Assembly (NCBI GenBank): GCA_030142905.1
Contig: JASJOG010000072.1
Location: forward strand, 868,001 to 932,000
DNA: 64,000 nt
Reading direction: 5' to 3'
From: Heliopora coerulea
Lineage: Eukaryota > Cnidaria > Anthozoa > Scleralcyonacea > Helioporidae
Both the position numbers and the translations under genes were made by a program. The notes beneath the pieces are model-generated. The model did no database searches. It saw only the letters and a program-made list of their open reading frames with translations, and was not told the origin of the DNA. The stretch's first letter is position 1. Each line of letters opens with the position of its first letter. Below are positions 1 through 24,300 of this stretch, one piece after another.

Positions 1-643
1 CATGTAAAAATTGTATATCGTGAATTGTTTTGCCTTACAACCGGAGTAGAGGAACCATGGGATTGAATTGAAATTGGACGGTATTTCTCCCTGATTATGT
101 AATCATCGAGCTATTTATCTTGAGATAATTTAATGTGCATGCCCCAGTTTCGTGCCCTGTTCGTTGTCTTTCCTTCATTCTTTTTTCATTCTTATTTTTT
201 TGACTTATTATTCTTTCATTGATCCATCTACTTCTTCCTCTTTTCCCACACATCCGTTCTTTTTCCAAACGAGTTTTGTAAAGAATTAGAGTCTACACGA
301 CACTAGGCTCAGTATTCTACTAAATGATATTGAGCAACTTGTAAATAGAACGAACTGCGTAGTATATGATAATTTAATATTAAAAAAAAGTATTTTGTAA
401 AGTACTATAGCACAAATTATCTATTCAAAGCTTTTGTATATACAGAGAAGCTATACTTTAAATATATTTTACTGAGATTCGTTTAACTGTTGTCAATGTG
501 GTCTGTTTGATGTACCTAAGAAGAAAATAGGTATTTGCCTTTCCTTTTGATGAAAGTGAAACGAGGGCATTAATCCAATCCACCCGGTAATACGATGAAG
601 CGAAGTAGCTTGCACGAGGAAAGAACTCAAAGTGCAGTGGATA

Positions 644-1081
644 TCAGCAAACAATCTCTTCATCCAAGGTCTGCAGAGGACTTACTTCGACACTCTTGAC
701 CGTCGTATCCAATTCATGTCTTTCATCCTTCTTTTCTCTCAATTGTGCTATATCGTTTTTCAATTGCATGTTGATTCGCTCTAATCTCGAAACTCTTTGG
801 CCTTGCCAGGAAATTGTCTTGTCTTTTACTTGAAGTGTTTCTTCAATGTCTTGTTGTTCGCGTCGCAGTTCTCCTTCCAGTAGCATAAGCTTTGAGATAA
901 CACCTGCCAACTGCGTATCGGTAGCTTCTTGTTGCTTCTTGTACTTCCTGTCGTTGTGTTTCAGAGCACTGGAAAGTTTGTGGATCTTGATTTTCTCTGC
1001 TTTTAGTTGAATTTTGGCTCGGCGTAGTTCAGCTTCTAGGCGCCGTATATGATCTTCGTATTGCGTGGTTGATCGTTCTTC
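644..1081 (-). CDS. C-terminal exon of a coiled-coil protein (unnamed)
   Basis: Reading the minus strand from a splice acceptor (TTATTAAG) gives 145 codons open to a TAA-type stop. The peptide is almost wholly charged and heptad-like (for example RRLEAELRRAKIQLKAEKIK and LEGELRREQQDIEETLQVKD), then an acidic tail ending LDEEIVC. This is a parallel coiled coil by inspection; no catalytic motif is present. The upstream exons should lie at higher coordinates on the same strand, but I could not place them between 1.1 and 5.5 kb. Phase at the acceptor is 0. I do not recognise the family well enough to name it. Confidence is in the exon being real, not in its function. Confidence 0.6.
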   Translation of the reverse strand, partial: EERSTTQYEDHIRRLEAELRRAKIQLKAEKIKIHKLSSALKHNDRKYKKQQEATDTQLAGVISKLMLLEGELRREQQDIEETLQVKDKTISWQGQRVSRLERINMQLKNDIAQLREKKDERHELDTTVKSVEVSPLQTLDEEIVC

Positions 1082-12990
<11,909 letters not shown>

Positions 12991-13060
12991 ATATTCAGTA
13001 GTAATCATTACTACGATATATATGTTGGAAATGTAGGAGCTTGGAGATATCTTGAATGAT

Positions 13061-13294
13061 AGATGAACGTTTGTCAAGTTCTATCCCCAGAAAAACGACT
13101 TCTGAGCCCCAGACGGGGATCAAACCCGCAACCTTCTGATGACCGGTGAGATGCTTTATGATTGATTCATCGTCTGAATCTTGGTAGCTCAATGGTTAGA
13201 GCGTCTCACCGGTCATCAGAAGGTTGCGGGTTCCATCCTCGTCTAGGACACAGAAATTGTTTTTTTGAGGATAGAGCTTGACGATCGTTCATCT
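13061..13294. mobile_element. inverted pair of tRNA-like SINEs
   Basis: The right half (plus strand, from about 13183) reads GTAGCTCAATGGTTAGAGCG and then GGTTGCGGGTTCCATCC, i.e. A-box and B-box in tRNA order. The left half is the reverse complement of the same sequence with substitutions (GATCAAACCCGCAACCTTCT). Outer arms AGATGAACGTTTGTCAAG and CTTGACGATCGTTCATCT also pair, so the whole forms a long imperfect palindrome. The left arm has lost its A-box segment. I do not call a functional tRNA because the acceptor stem is absent and the body continues past the tRNA-like part. Confidence 0.7.
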
Positions 13295-13364
13295 GTTATT
13301 CATTGAAGTAATCATTACAGTTTGTTAAAGTAAACTGTGCGATGTTGTAAATTCCAGCTGCCCT

Positions 13365-13800
13365 GCAATTTCATGTTTTCCTTTCTCACTCTTCTTCCAT
13401 TTCATTCCTCTTTTATTCTTTCCGTTTCACCCACTACTTTCCATCCCATTCCACTTATTTCTTTAGTTCTTCCTTCTTCTCGCTTTGTTTTCTCTTTTGT
13501 TTTCTTCATTTCTTTTACTTTGCTTTGATTTGAATTTCTTCCTTTTCCTCACCACCATTTCATTCGATCGATTTTTTTTTTCATATTTTCCATCCCTTCC
13601 GTTTATTTTCCTTCTTTTTCCATCCCCTCCCTATCCCTACCCTTCCCATCACTTCCCTTCCCTTCCTTTTCCCTACCCTGCCACTACATTGCCTTTCTAT
13701 CTCCTGTGTTTACTTTTCATATCTTCGTCTTTCCCTCCTTTCCTTTTCGATTCCTTCCTTTCGTTTGTTTATGATTTTCTTTTACCTTTTTGTCGCCCAT
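13365..13800 (+). repeat. polypyrimidine tract
   Basis: About 430 bases consist almost only of C and T on the plus strand, with motifs such as CTTCC, TTCCC and CTTTT in no fixed period. Long open frames across it encode only Phe/Ser/Leu/Pro and are compositional artefacts. It follows the FAM102 stop codon by about 380 bases and could be part of its 3' untranslated region. Confidence 0.75.
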
Positions 13801-16800
13801 AGGCTTGATGTGGACGACAAATACCGAACGTTGTAGAGAAACAGCATTTCCACAGAGAAACGAGTATTTCCAGGTGAAGTGTAAATGATTCATACGTCTT
13901 CAAAGCAAAGAAAAAGTTTGCTCCTCATAGAGTTTTAGTGGTCGACTCGCAAAAGGCCGGAGGCTTGTTTTTCTGAGCGTTTGAGAGGGTCTTTCTGTTC
14001 TGCGTTCAGTTACTTAAATGCCTTCATCCTGCATCTTAACCATCCCACGAAGTGGTTCTCTCATAATTTACTATTAACATGCTACGCATTTATATTTATA
14101 GCACTCCTTTCATAGAAATCTCATGTACTTTCTCAAAATTTTTAGCACTAATTGTAAATTATAGTCGCGGCGTTCACTATTCTATCATCTTCTCTATTTA
14201 AGACACCGCTTTAACAAAATTTATAATATAACATTGGCGCTGCAATCTCAGATTGCAGGCATTTTAAAAAGAAAGCATTTGACCTCCATGTTAAACTACA
14301 ATACCGATATCTCATTCAACTTTAAGAATTGAAATTAGCCTTTTCAAAATCTTCAGGGTGATATCGAGCTATATTCCTTAGAGGGCAAATAGGAAAGATA
14401 TTTTTTTTTAGTTTCTCTCGTGCATTCATAACATGCTTAACATCCTAGTTTCTGTTCATTGTATGGTGCTATGGAAAGAAATACCATCTTTAAAGATTTC
14501 ATGAACTTTAGAGGGAGCCATGTTTCATATCAAGGCCCCTCAACCCTCTGAATGCCAAGCAGTTCGGTTTAAATTCGTTGTTTACGACCTATATGTACGT
14601 CCTTGGCATTCAAAGGGTTAAGGTCCGTGTGTTACAATACAGTCATCAATGAAGACTAATCAACAACTAAGAGTCATCAACAATTAAGAAAACGTAAACT
14701 GTAGTGTTCGTTGTAATTCACATACCGATAGTTGTAGGTATTATTGCAGTTTATCTGTTAAACCTATGATCCCATATCAGGCTCTATGATTTAAGAAACA
14801 CAAGTCTTTTACCAGCTGTTGATTTTCCAGCTTGCTTGGCGATCAGGAAAATTTTTCTGTCCAGTATGTAAGCCTTGAGATAGTCGTCATAGAGACAGTG
14901 AAATGTACCCGTTGTCAAAGACCATTTTAGCCATCTTTGAGAAGTTTGAAAGAACGCAGATAATCACCTGCTCACTTGACGTCGAGGGATTTCTTTCCAC
15001 GGCCGTAGGACGTAGTCCCTTTGAGGAAATTCTTAATATGTGGTATGTGAGTGATCTTTAAAACTGGGTCGAGAATAGACTAGTTCTACTGTACGTGCGA
15101 AGGTGGGACATTGATCTGAGGATGGGCTGGTCCTAACTCCACAGACAGAATACAGAATTATTCCGCGGTTTTTCCTTTCTTGATGCTGACATTTTAAACA
15201 CAAACAGTCTCATGTGGCCTGCCTATAAAGGCAAATTAAAAGACAACCGATGGTACAATGAGAAGTCTACTACTCAGACTTCTATTTTCGAATTTTAAAC
15301 AGATTGGCTCCTAGTTTAACTGCTACACTTCTTACTCAGGTTAGATTAAACGCGATAAACTTCGTTCTTGGCATTCTTGTGTGTTTGCTTGTGTAATTCT
15401 GCACTTGGTTAATTATTCCGTCTCGCATCTATTTTTGCTTGCGTAGTCGTACATTCGCTGGATACGTAGCTTTATAATATCAATGATTTTCAGTTTATTT
15501 TATCTGTTGTGTTTAGTCCACGGAAAGGGAGAATTATGAGGATGGGTTGAGGGATTGGGTGCCCGTTTGTTTTACAAAACAACTACACGTTGTGGTCTGA
15601 AATGGACAGAGAGTTTTAAGCGGCTTATTTTGCTAACAACTACTGAATGCTTTTTAAGAAGACCTAGTTTTTGAGTGTATTTATTTCTTGTGGAATGACA
15701 CCAAGTGACTTCTGGAGTCAATACGTCAAACCAAATGAACTTTCGATTTCGGAAAGTGTTTTGAGGAAACTGTGTGGGCGAAAATGCTTTCTAGATTTGC
15801 TACTTGGGAAACGTATGCTGTTTTACACCGTATATCTCTATAATCCATTTTGTCGTCATTTTTTGCAGTAAAATATTAACAAAGTGTGATTAGTTAGTTT
15901 TAGAGCGAACGTGTGATTAGTTCAGGCAGTAAGCTTTTTGTTGCTTGTAACGTTGCCACCAAATGATTGTACTCAATTATCGTAGACGTCATCCATCGTA
16001 AAACTTTGTCAAGACAAAAAATGTAACTTTCTCAGCGGGTGTAGCCGTGGCTATGGGAGTGTTAAGATGAGTTCGTGAATCTAGGTTGCAAAAAGCGAAA
16101 TGACTCGTTCAGGCTTCTTTATTCGTGGAGATGGTACAACCAATGGGGCATGGTAGTACAGTACTTATGCTTCAGGTTACCAAAGTGACGTCACAACATA
16201 ACTAACTTTCGGAATTTTTTCCAACTCGTTACCTTTGCCGAGATTCACTTATCAAACTGTAAGCCCACTTCTGATTTGGAAAAGGGGGCAAATAGTGACT
16301 AATTCAGAAATTTTCGCTTAGTTTTCAATTAACGTATTGAAATAGAGGGTGTAGAATAACATACTTCAGTCTGGGAGGAAAACTTTAAGTTGTAGACCTT
16401 ATTTTGTGGAGGTGTACGTGTTTGATGACTTAAGATTTAAAATAATTGACCTACCCTCCATCAAAACCTGGGAACTTTAGTTTTATGGTGTCACACTTTG
16501 GTAATCTGTTCGTTTTATGTGCTGAACATAGTGAAGTGTGAGGTAGACATCCGACGTTAACATTGGTTTTTAAACATGTGCAAGTAAAATTGAAGAGGAC
16601 ATCAGTTAGCCGAACGTCAGAGATCCTCGTCGATCACTGCTAAGAAGTGTTAAGTATCGGACTATCGTCTGCAGCATCCCAAAGCCAGGTCACGCCCTGC
16701 TCGTAAGTAGTCCGACAAGAGTTCTTTCGTGGAGAGCCTTTGAAACACGTGACCGTAATCAGCTGAGCTGTATGGTCCCGTGAGTTAGGTCTTGATACGC

Positions 16801-17112
16801 TGGGCGAATCAGTACCTTGAAGGCTTGACCAATCGGAAGAACAATTGTTGGGATGACGTAGATTTTAGCGTGTTTGTTGTAGCAGACCGCTTGTAGCTGG
16901 GGAAGAAGAAACTGGAACAAATAAAGTTAGTTATTTCATTATCTGTACTCTCACTTCGTCTTCTGCCTTCCGGAATGTGTGCGTAGAACACCTGAACACA
17001 AATTACAGCTAGGCCAACCTCAATTCTTACGCCAATTAACCGCCAAAGTTCCTTTCAGTCCGACAAAAACTATACATTTGCCTTGTTTATTTTATTCGAT
17101 AAATGTAATAAA
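13801..17112. other. intergenic, nothing recognised
   Basis: No open frame with a recognisable motif, no clear terminal repeats and no tandem arrays. A short imperfect palindrome around 14540-14625 pairs CTCAACCCTCTGAATGCCAA with TTGGCATTCAAAGGGTTAAG and may be a small degenerate hairpin element. Confidence 0.5.
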
Positions 17113-17235
17113 TAAAGAATAAAACATACTCCGAAAAGGATCATCTTGTGAAACCCAAGATTCGAATTTTGGATTTTACAAGTCGAATCTTGGGTTTTAC
17201 AAGATGATCTTTTTCGGACTATGTTTTATTCTTTA
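17113..17235. mobile_element. snap-back hairpin element
   Basis: Two 53-base arms (17113-17165 and 17183-17235) are near-perfect reverse complements around a 17-base loop. The arm begins TAAAGAATAAAACATACTCC and includes ATCATCTTGTGAAACCCAAG. The motif AATAAAACATAYTCCGAA is shared with the hairpin at 29271-29341, so they belong to one family. No coding capacity. Confidence 0.75.
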
Positions 17236-17911
17236 CGAATTTAATCCTACGTACATTTCCGTCGATCGTTACCTCTCTCATCCCATAAAGGACATATGCA
17301 CAGGTGACATCACTAAAACGATAAAGAAATCACAAGTCTCCACGTGACATCACGACCCAATCACGTAACTTCATTTGAATAAACCATGAAACATGTCAGA
17401 TAATCGTTTTCGTCATTTTCCATGGCCTAAAATCTTAAGATAAATGACGGACTCTCGGGGGGTCACTCTTATGTTCTTATCACCGTTGTGACGTCGTCTG
17501 TGCATCCGTAACTAAACAAACAATGGGAAAATGAAATCTATTATTTTTTCCAAACGCTGATATATTTTATAGATATATATTGACAGCTGTCAAAGAAATG
17601 AAAAATACTCCGCCATATACATGTACGGTTGCGTTAATGAAGGGTATAGATCCTATGAATGCGCAGACGTCACCAACTAATTTGTATATCTTTTAGTCCT
17701 CTCTGTGGCCGGTGTAAAGGCACAGTTTTTCTCTCGCTCTTCTAGTAACTCTTCAGTTTTCTAAGCCCTAAAATGACTAACAAGTAATCAGTCCGTCCGG
17801 TTTCCCCAGATGAAAACCAAGTATACGCTGTTGCGATGGGTGAAGAATATTCGGTACACTTGCTACAACGTCATGGCGTGACTTTCAGGAGACTGCAGTA
17901 TTTTTGTGAGA

Positions 17912-19931
17912 CTAGGTTTCATCTTTTTGCGGTTTCATTTGCTCGAGGTAAACACACGCTCGCAGACCAGCGATTGGAAGTGGCAACCGTTGTACGTAAT
18001 GCCATGTTTGGTTGTTAATGTCATAGCACTCCATACTCTCCAGATAAACGCTTTCATATTCTCACCCAAAGACAAACACGTTTCCCATGAATACGACCGC
18101 AGTGGAGTTCATTCGTGGTGTATTCATGTCACAAATTGGCGACCAGGTTCGCGTTCGAGGGGTGTAAATCTCGCACGCTGATAGCGTGTGTCCCATTAAA
18201 TCCACCAAGGACGTAAATGTTGGGTTCAATATGAACCAGACAAGAGTAAGCTCGCTTAATGTTCATCGGTTCAACCTCGTTCCACAAGTCAGTGGCGATG
18301 TCATACCGTTCAACGCTGTTTAGATAGACTTGTCCATTGAATCCCCCAGTGACATAGATGTATCTGTCAAAATAGCGAGGAAGAATTGGATTAAAGTGCT
18401 AACAGAAGACTTTTTTAAATTGGCTCGAAATCCTAACATATTTTACTTGATGCACTCTCGCGTTGATGCCTCAAGACAAGACCTCTGTTTAACTTTTTCC
18501 GGTCCGAAATGTCTTGACGGGTAAAATCGTCTGGCGTTAGCCAGAGTAATATAGTGAAGTTGAATTCGGATCAAAAAGCAGGTATGTTAGTGCTAGAAAA
18601 TCTTCCCGCTAAATGTAGGAAATTACATTTGGGAGACTCCATAGACTAGACTTTCCTGGGAGAAGATGACCTTAGACTCCCTTAGAGGTTACCGAACACC
18701 TCTTGCAAACTTTTGGTTATTTGTCAGCTCTACATCGTCTTTTAACTGATAGCGTGGTAGTTTTCAATGCTCCTTGTCAGTTACATAACATTTGTCGTGC
18801 AAGGTTTTGACAATCGCTTTGCCCTCAGACATACCTGTTGTTTACTGCAACAGCGCAAGCACCAACTCTGAAATTTCTCATCGACGAAACCGAACTCCAG
18901 GACTTCTCAAACACATTAAACCTTTCCACGCTTCGAAGGTCGTGTATACCATCGTGCCCACCAATAGCGTACAAGAACCGGCCACAGTTAACCAATGAAA
19001 ATTCATCACGTGATTCATGCATGCTTGCATGGGTTGACCATTCATTGCGCTCAACAGAGTAGCTCTCGACGCTGCGAAGCTGTTCGAAAAGGCCTGAGTT
19101 ATCACCAACAAAATAAATTTCTTTTTCCACTTGTACGATACCGTGATTAAAGCGACTTACTTTCATCGCACTGCAAGGGATGTAAACGCTGTTAACTGGG
19201 TCGTACTCAAGTAGTGCTTTCCTAGCGAAATAGTCGTCTTGAATTCCTCCGGCGAGAAATATCCTTTCACGCTGGCGTTGAAAATATGGCGAAAATACGG
19301 TCAAGGCTTCTTCCGAACCAGGTGCCAAATATTCAGATTCTTCCGAGTCTTGACGACCGCTCACTTCGGTGGGTTTTCGTTCTTCGTTCTCGATGAAAAG
19401 AATAGCCGCAATAATTTTCTCTTTCGTCCTCCGCTTCCTCCGAGTAACCCTGGTTTCTTGTTCAACGACGGTTTTTTGCCTCAACCCAGTGGCGGCTCTT
19501 CCTGATTTTGATCCATTTTGGCTGCGTTTGCACGAACCATTATCACTTTCAACGAGAGTTTCTTTCGGATTTAATATGTTTCTATTTCACTTTGCGCTAA
19601 GGTATGTTGTATTCCACGTTTCGTTTGCCAGGTCTTGTTTGTTTCTTTTCCATCGATCACATTTCGCGTTTCTTGCGCGTCTTGAGTTGGTACTTTTGGT
19701 CTGTACCTTCTTTATAACTAACTTCTGATGACTCGCTTTCCTTGTCACGTTTTTGCGAGCGGGTTGATGTCTCGCGGTCATGTTTTAAGTCGGAAACGCT
19801 GGATATGAAATATCCTCACAACTTCGCGGGTCTGATGATGGCGTCTCGTCAGATTTTACGTTTTAACAAACTGTTTCCGTCTACTCTTTCCACTCGAAAC
19901 ACACGTCACGTCGTTATCCATTTTCACACTT
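17912..19931 (-). pseudogene. kelch-repeat protein pseudogene
   Basis: Kelch blades are clear: RIFLAGGIQDDYFARKALLE, EIYFVGDNSGLFEQLRSVES, FLYAIGGHDGIHDLRSVERF, YIYVTGGFNGQVYLNSVERY, NIYVLGGFNG, and VYLESMECYDINNQTW. These are diagnostic Gly-Gly...Val-Glu-x-Tyr...Trp repeats. One intron is well supported (18371-18830, minus strand, GT-AG, splitting the Arg codon of NNR|YIYVTGG), so it was not a processed copy. The upstream exon is open from about 19584 to 18831 and starts with a basic, disordered linker. Exon 2 carries a frameshift near 18186 and an in-frame TGA near 18057 before a plausible natural stop at 17912. Further in-frame stops lie in the putative N-terminal part (19585-19931). Kelch propellers normally act as substrate receptors of Cul3 ligases when joined to BTB-BACK domains; none is intact here. 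Confidence 0.75.
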
Positions 19932-20210
19932 GACCTTCCTGACACATCTAAACTTGAACTAAACAATCCAATAAAGATATCCAAGATCTCTAGCCGCATT
20001 TGAATATTCTTGCTACAAACTGCCTACATTTGTTGTGTCCCGGACACGCAAAAGATACTCTAAATTTCCGTCTTTATAAGCCTCGCATGCTACGAATTTC
20101 GCGATGTCCTTCGTTCTGTAAATACAAGTTCGATCGTGAAGAAAGCGTAGTAAAGCTTGGTGAAGGTCACTCAACCGAGAAAACCTCGTTGCCTCCGTGT
20201 TCACTATTAA

Positions 20211-20428
20211 GACCCCGTTCACACGATACCAGTACGAAACTGCACCGGTAACAAAATATCACGGTACGAACCTGTTCACACGATTACGGTTTCACATTAC
20301 GGTTTCAAATCGTTACGGTTAGCATTACGGTTTCATGCTTTTTCATACCGGTACCGTGTGAACGCAAGGCCTAACCGTAATAATTTCGTTACGGTTTCAT
20401 TTCGTACCGGTATCGTGTGAACGGGGTC
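20211..20428. mobile_element. Harbinger-like MITE
   Basis: Terminal inverted repeats begin GACCCCGTTCACACGATACC on both ends and extend about 30 bases with few mismatches. The element is 218 bp and flanked by TAA on both sides (20208-20210 and 20429-20431). A 3-bp TWA duplication and such ends are typical of PIF/Harbinger MITEs. Internal CGGTTTCA and TTACGGTT motifs recur. It sits just outside the 3' tail of LINE copy A. Confidence 0.8.
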
Positions 20429-20587
20429 TAAATCTTGAAGACAATCAATCAATCAATCAAAAATGCTTTATAAAGAAAATTAAGAAAAATTACACGGTAT
20501 CATTTCATTAAAAATGCTCCTCCAAAGAGCCGTGTACTATAATACCGTTTAAAAAAAACAAACAAGCCTAATAACAAATACTTCATA

Positions 20588-21229
20588 TGGTACGTTGGTG
20601 AAAAGTGAAGTGATGTCGAAACTGGCCATGACTAAATGATCGGTATCAAAATTTAGATTAAGTAATTCCTGAACAAGAGAGAAAGAGTCACTCACCATGT
20701 AAGCACCAGAAGCGATGGGACGAAGAAGGGGAACGAGAAATTTGGCAATATGATAAGAATGCGTATTAACAGAAGATAAAATAGGCCTAAGGGGAATGTT
20801 ACTTTTATGTATTTTAGGTAGTCCGTAGAGAATGCCAATTTGAGAACCAGTGGGAAAGAGTTTTTCGTAAGTTGTCTGTGTGATGCTCTTGGATTTCTTC
20901 AGCCTGCGTAGGAAGTGTTTGATTTTGAAGAAATCCAAGAGCATCACACAGACAACTTACGAAAAACTCTTTCCCACTGGTTCTCAAATTGGCATTCTCT
21001 ACGGACTACCTAAAATACATAAAAGTAACATTCCCCTTAGGCCTATTTTATCTTCTGTTAATACGCATTCTTATCATATTGCCAAATTTCTCGTTCCCCT
21101 TCTTCGTCCCATCGCTTCTGGTGCTTACATGGTGAGTGACTCTTTCTCTCTTGTTCAGGAATTACTTAATCTAAATTTTGATACCGATCATTTAGTCATG
21201 GCCAGTTTCGACATCACTTCACTTTTTAC
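20588..21229. mobile_element. head-to-head Penelope-like element fragment
   Basis: Two copies of the same reverse-transcriptase fragment face outward in an inverted repeat: left arm 20588-20900 (minus) and right arm 20927-21229 (plus), with a 26-base spacer. Each encodes LYGLPKIHKSNIPLRPILSS, then YHIAKFLVPLLRPIASGAYM, and SFDITSLFTN. These are hallmark motifs of Penelope-like reverse transcriptases, which differ from LINE enzymes. Both outer ends abut CAAATACTTCATA (20575-20587 and 21230-21242), which occurs once in LINE copy B, so it is a 13-bp target duplication. No GIY-YIG endonuclease domain is present, so this is a severely truncated insertion. Confidence 0.88.
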
Positions 21230-21379
21230 CAAATACTTCATACATATATACACAAACATTCTTCCATGAACAATAACATATTTATCATAATCATTAAACA
21301 AATCATTCTTATTATTAAATTATATTATAAATCCCCTACCAACGAGACAGTCCTACCGCCAAAACAGCCTTACAACTTA

Positions 21380-24300
21380 CTATAAAGAGTTTCTAAATGT
21401 CCGAATGGTCGGCTTATTTCTCACCACTTCCGGAAGCCCATTCCACGAAACAGCTCCTCGGTAGCCAAAAGATCGCTTGCCAGCTTCCATTTTAGGCCTC
21501 GGTATATAAATATTGCTGGTGCTACCCCTCAGATTATATGAATGCATTTGAGAGGTAGCTTCAAAGATTGAATTGAACTCTTTGGGAAAAATATTATTCA
21601 TTGCTTTATATACACTTACTGCCAATTGATTGGCACGCCTCTGTTCAAGGGTATCCCACCCAAGAGTTTGCAGAATGTCAGCTGATCTAACATCATAATC
21701 TGAAGATGTAATTATCCTTCCAGCTCTATTTTGTAGCTTTTGGAGTCTATCAGATTGAGTTTTGCCCAAACAACCCAAAACTTCACTACAATAGTCTAGA
21801 TAGGGTAATACTAGTGCATTATGCATCAATATAAGTGTATAATGGGGAACAAGACTTCTATTTCGTTTTAAAACTCCAAGACCTACCGACACCTTTTTGC
21901 TTATTTCATCTATATGTGGATGCCAATTTAAGTTTTCATCTATTTCTACCCCCAGATACTTATATGAGTATTTCCTTTCTATGGTTTTATCATCGATTTT
22001 AATGTTAAAATTATAATTAAGACTTCCAAGTCTTTTTTGGCTAGCTATAATTAAATATTTAGTTTTTTTAACATTTAGAGAAAGCTTGTTAGCTCTTAGC
22101 CAACTTTGTACTTTCTTCAAATCATTATTTAAAATTACTTCAAGCTCCTCTGGGTTGTTAGCAGTTGCCGTCAAACACGTGTCATCTGCATACATCATCA
22201 TAGATGATGCACACCCACATGTTTGAAGATCATTTATATAAACTAAGAATAATAGGGGTCCCAAAACTGAACCCCAGAGGAACCCCTTTTACAAGGGGTA
22301 GGAAGTGAGATAAAGTACCATTTACATTTGTGCATTGCTTTCGATCAGATAAATAAGATTTAAACCACTTAAGTGAGTTAGAATCAATCCCATACAATTT
22401 AAGTTTTTCTAGAAGTATATGATGATCAACGGTATCGAAGGCTTTTTTCAAATCCAAGAATAAAACGCCATTTAGCAAGCCCTCATCAATATTTTGATAC
22501 CAACGATTTGTCGATAAAAGAAGAGTTGTAAATGTAGAATGCTTTGGTCTGAATCCGTGCTGTGTTTGGGCCAGTAAATTATTATTAAGCAGATAATCAT
22601 AAAATCGATTAAATACAATCTTTTCAATTATTTTACTAATAACTGGCAAGACAGATATTGGTCGATAATTATCAGGGTTTGACTGTGCTCCTTCCTTTTA
22701 AACAGGCAACACCTTTGCAGCTTTCCATTCAATGGGAAAGATTCCACATTTAAATGACAAATTAATAATAAAAGTTAGAGATGGAGTAACAATTTGAGCA
22801 GCTTCTTTCAGCAATCTACAAGATATCTCATCAAGGCCAGTAGCCTTGTTGACAGAGAGCGATTGTATCCATTCATATACCACAGAATCGTTTGTCTCAT
22901 TGAGTGAAAAGCTAGTTTCTGTTTGAGTAGTGTAATCAAGATACGAGGTATTCGATTTTGGTACTAATTTTGTTAATTTAGGACCTATGTTACAGAAATG
23001 CTCATTAATAACATTACTGATTTCATTTCGATCGATATATTCTCTTTCGTCAATTTTAATATTAGATATTTCACGATTTTTGGGGCCCTTGCCTATAATT
23101 TCATTCACACCTTTCCAGGTGTTTTTAATGTCGCCAATGTTATCTCTAAAATAGTTTTGGTAGTATGAGATCTTGGCAGATTTGATGCACTGGTTAACAT
23201 TATTTCTAGCACTTTTATACCTTGCCCAGTTTTCATCAGATTTAAATCTAGCCGCAATTCTCTTTAGCTTATCCCTTTCAAACATCAACCTCTTCAAGTT
23301 ACGAGTTAACCAAGGTGAATTTTTATTCCTAATTTTCTTATTCCGTCTCGGGGCATGTACATCCGCAATGTTTACAAAAATAGCTTTCCAGGCATTCCAT
23401 GCAACATTAGGGTCATCCAATCGCATGATATTATGCCATGGAGCCAAACCTAAGCCATATCTAAAAGCATTACCATCAAAATTTCTAAACTGTCTGCTAT
23501 TAATTATTTTTGGATGACTTTTGGGTATATTGAATTTACGGATCCCATAAACAATTGAATGGTCACTAATTCCAATGTGGCACACCCCAGAACTCATAAA
23601 CAAGGTCGGGTTATTTGTAATAAGTAAATCAATAATACTGGATGTAGTTCTTGTTATTCCTGTTGGTTCATTTATAATTTGGTGATATTGATATAGATTA
23701 CACAGATCAAGAAAGTTCTTTGTATGAGAGTTAAGGGAAGGTGCACCTACATCACAATTAAAATCACCAATAATATTAACCTCCAACTGATGTGCTTCAA
23801 GTTTATTAATTAGTTGCTCAAAAGAATTCATAATTGTATTATCAGAGGTTGGTGGCCTGTACCATGTGCCGACAATAAATGGCTTAGTTTTTGGTTCAAT
23901 TACTTTGATACAAAGCCATTCTAATGGATCCTGCTTAATCTCATACATCCGTTCATAATTAATAACATTACTAATGTTAAGTGCAACCCCGCCATCATGT
24001 CTATTTCTATCATGTCGTTCAAGGGTATATCCAGGAATCGACACTAATGTATCTGGGATTGATTGATCAAGTTTAGTTTCATTTAGAGAAAGAATATCTA
24101 TAGAGCCTGTGATAATATATACTCTTAATTCATCTATATGAGCTGGTAAACTATTTATATTCAAAGCTGCAATCTTAAAACCCTTATTTTTAGAAATTTT
24201 ATCAAGTAAACCTTCTCTACTGAATGTTAATGTCCCAAACCCAGAGGCAGGCAAACAGTCAATGGCCTCCACAGTTAATATTTTGTTTGTGGAAAAAGCT

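Noticed and set aside
13183..13255. Possible tRNA gene
   Set aside because: A- and B-box are present but the acceptor stem does not pair and the sequence continues into a SINE body with an inverted partner.
13337..13802. Two Phe/Ser/Leu-rich frames resembling membrane proteins
   Set aside because: Composition comes from a polypyrimidine tract, without period or conservation signal.
20013..20222. Minus-strand frame that might be a BACK domain of the kelch gene
   Set aside because: Similarity to BACK helices is too weak by eye, and the frame runs into the Harbinger-like MITE.
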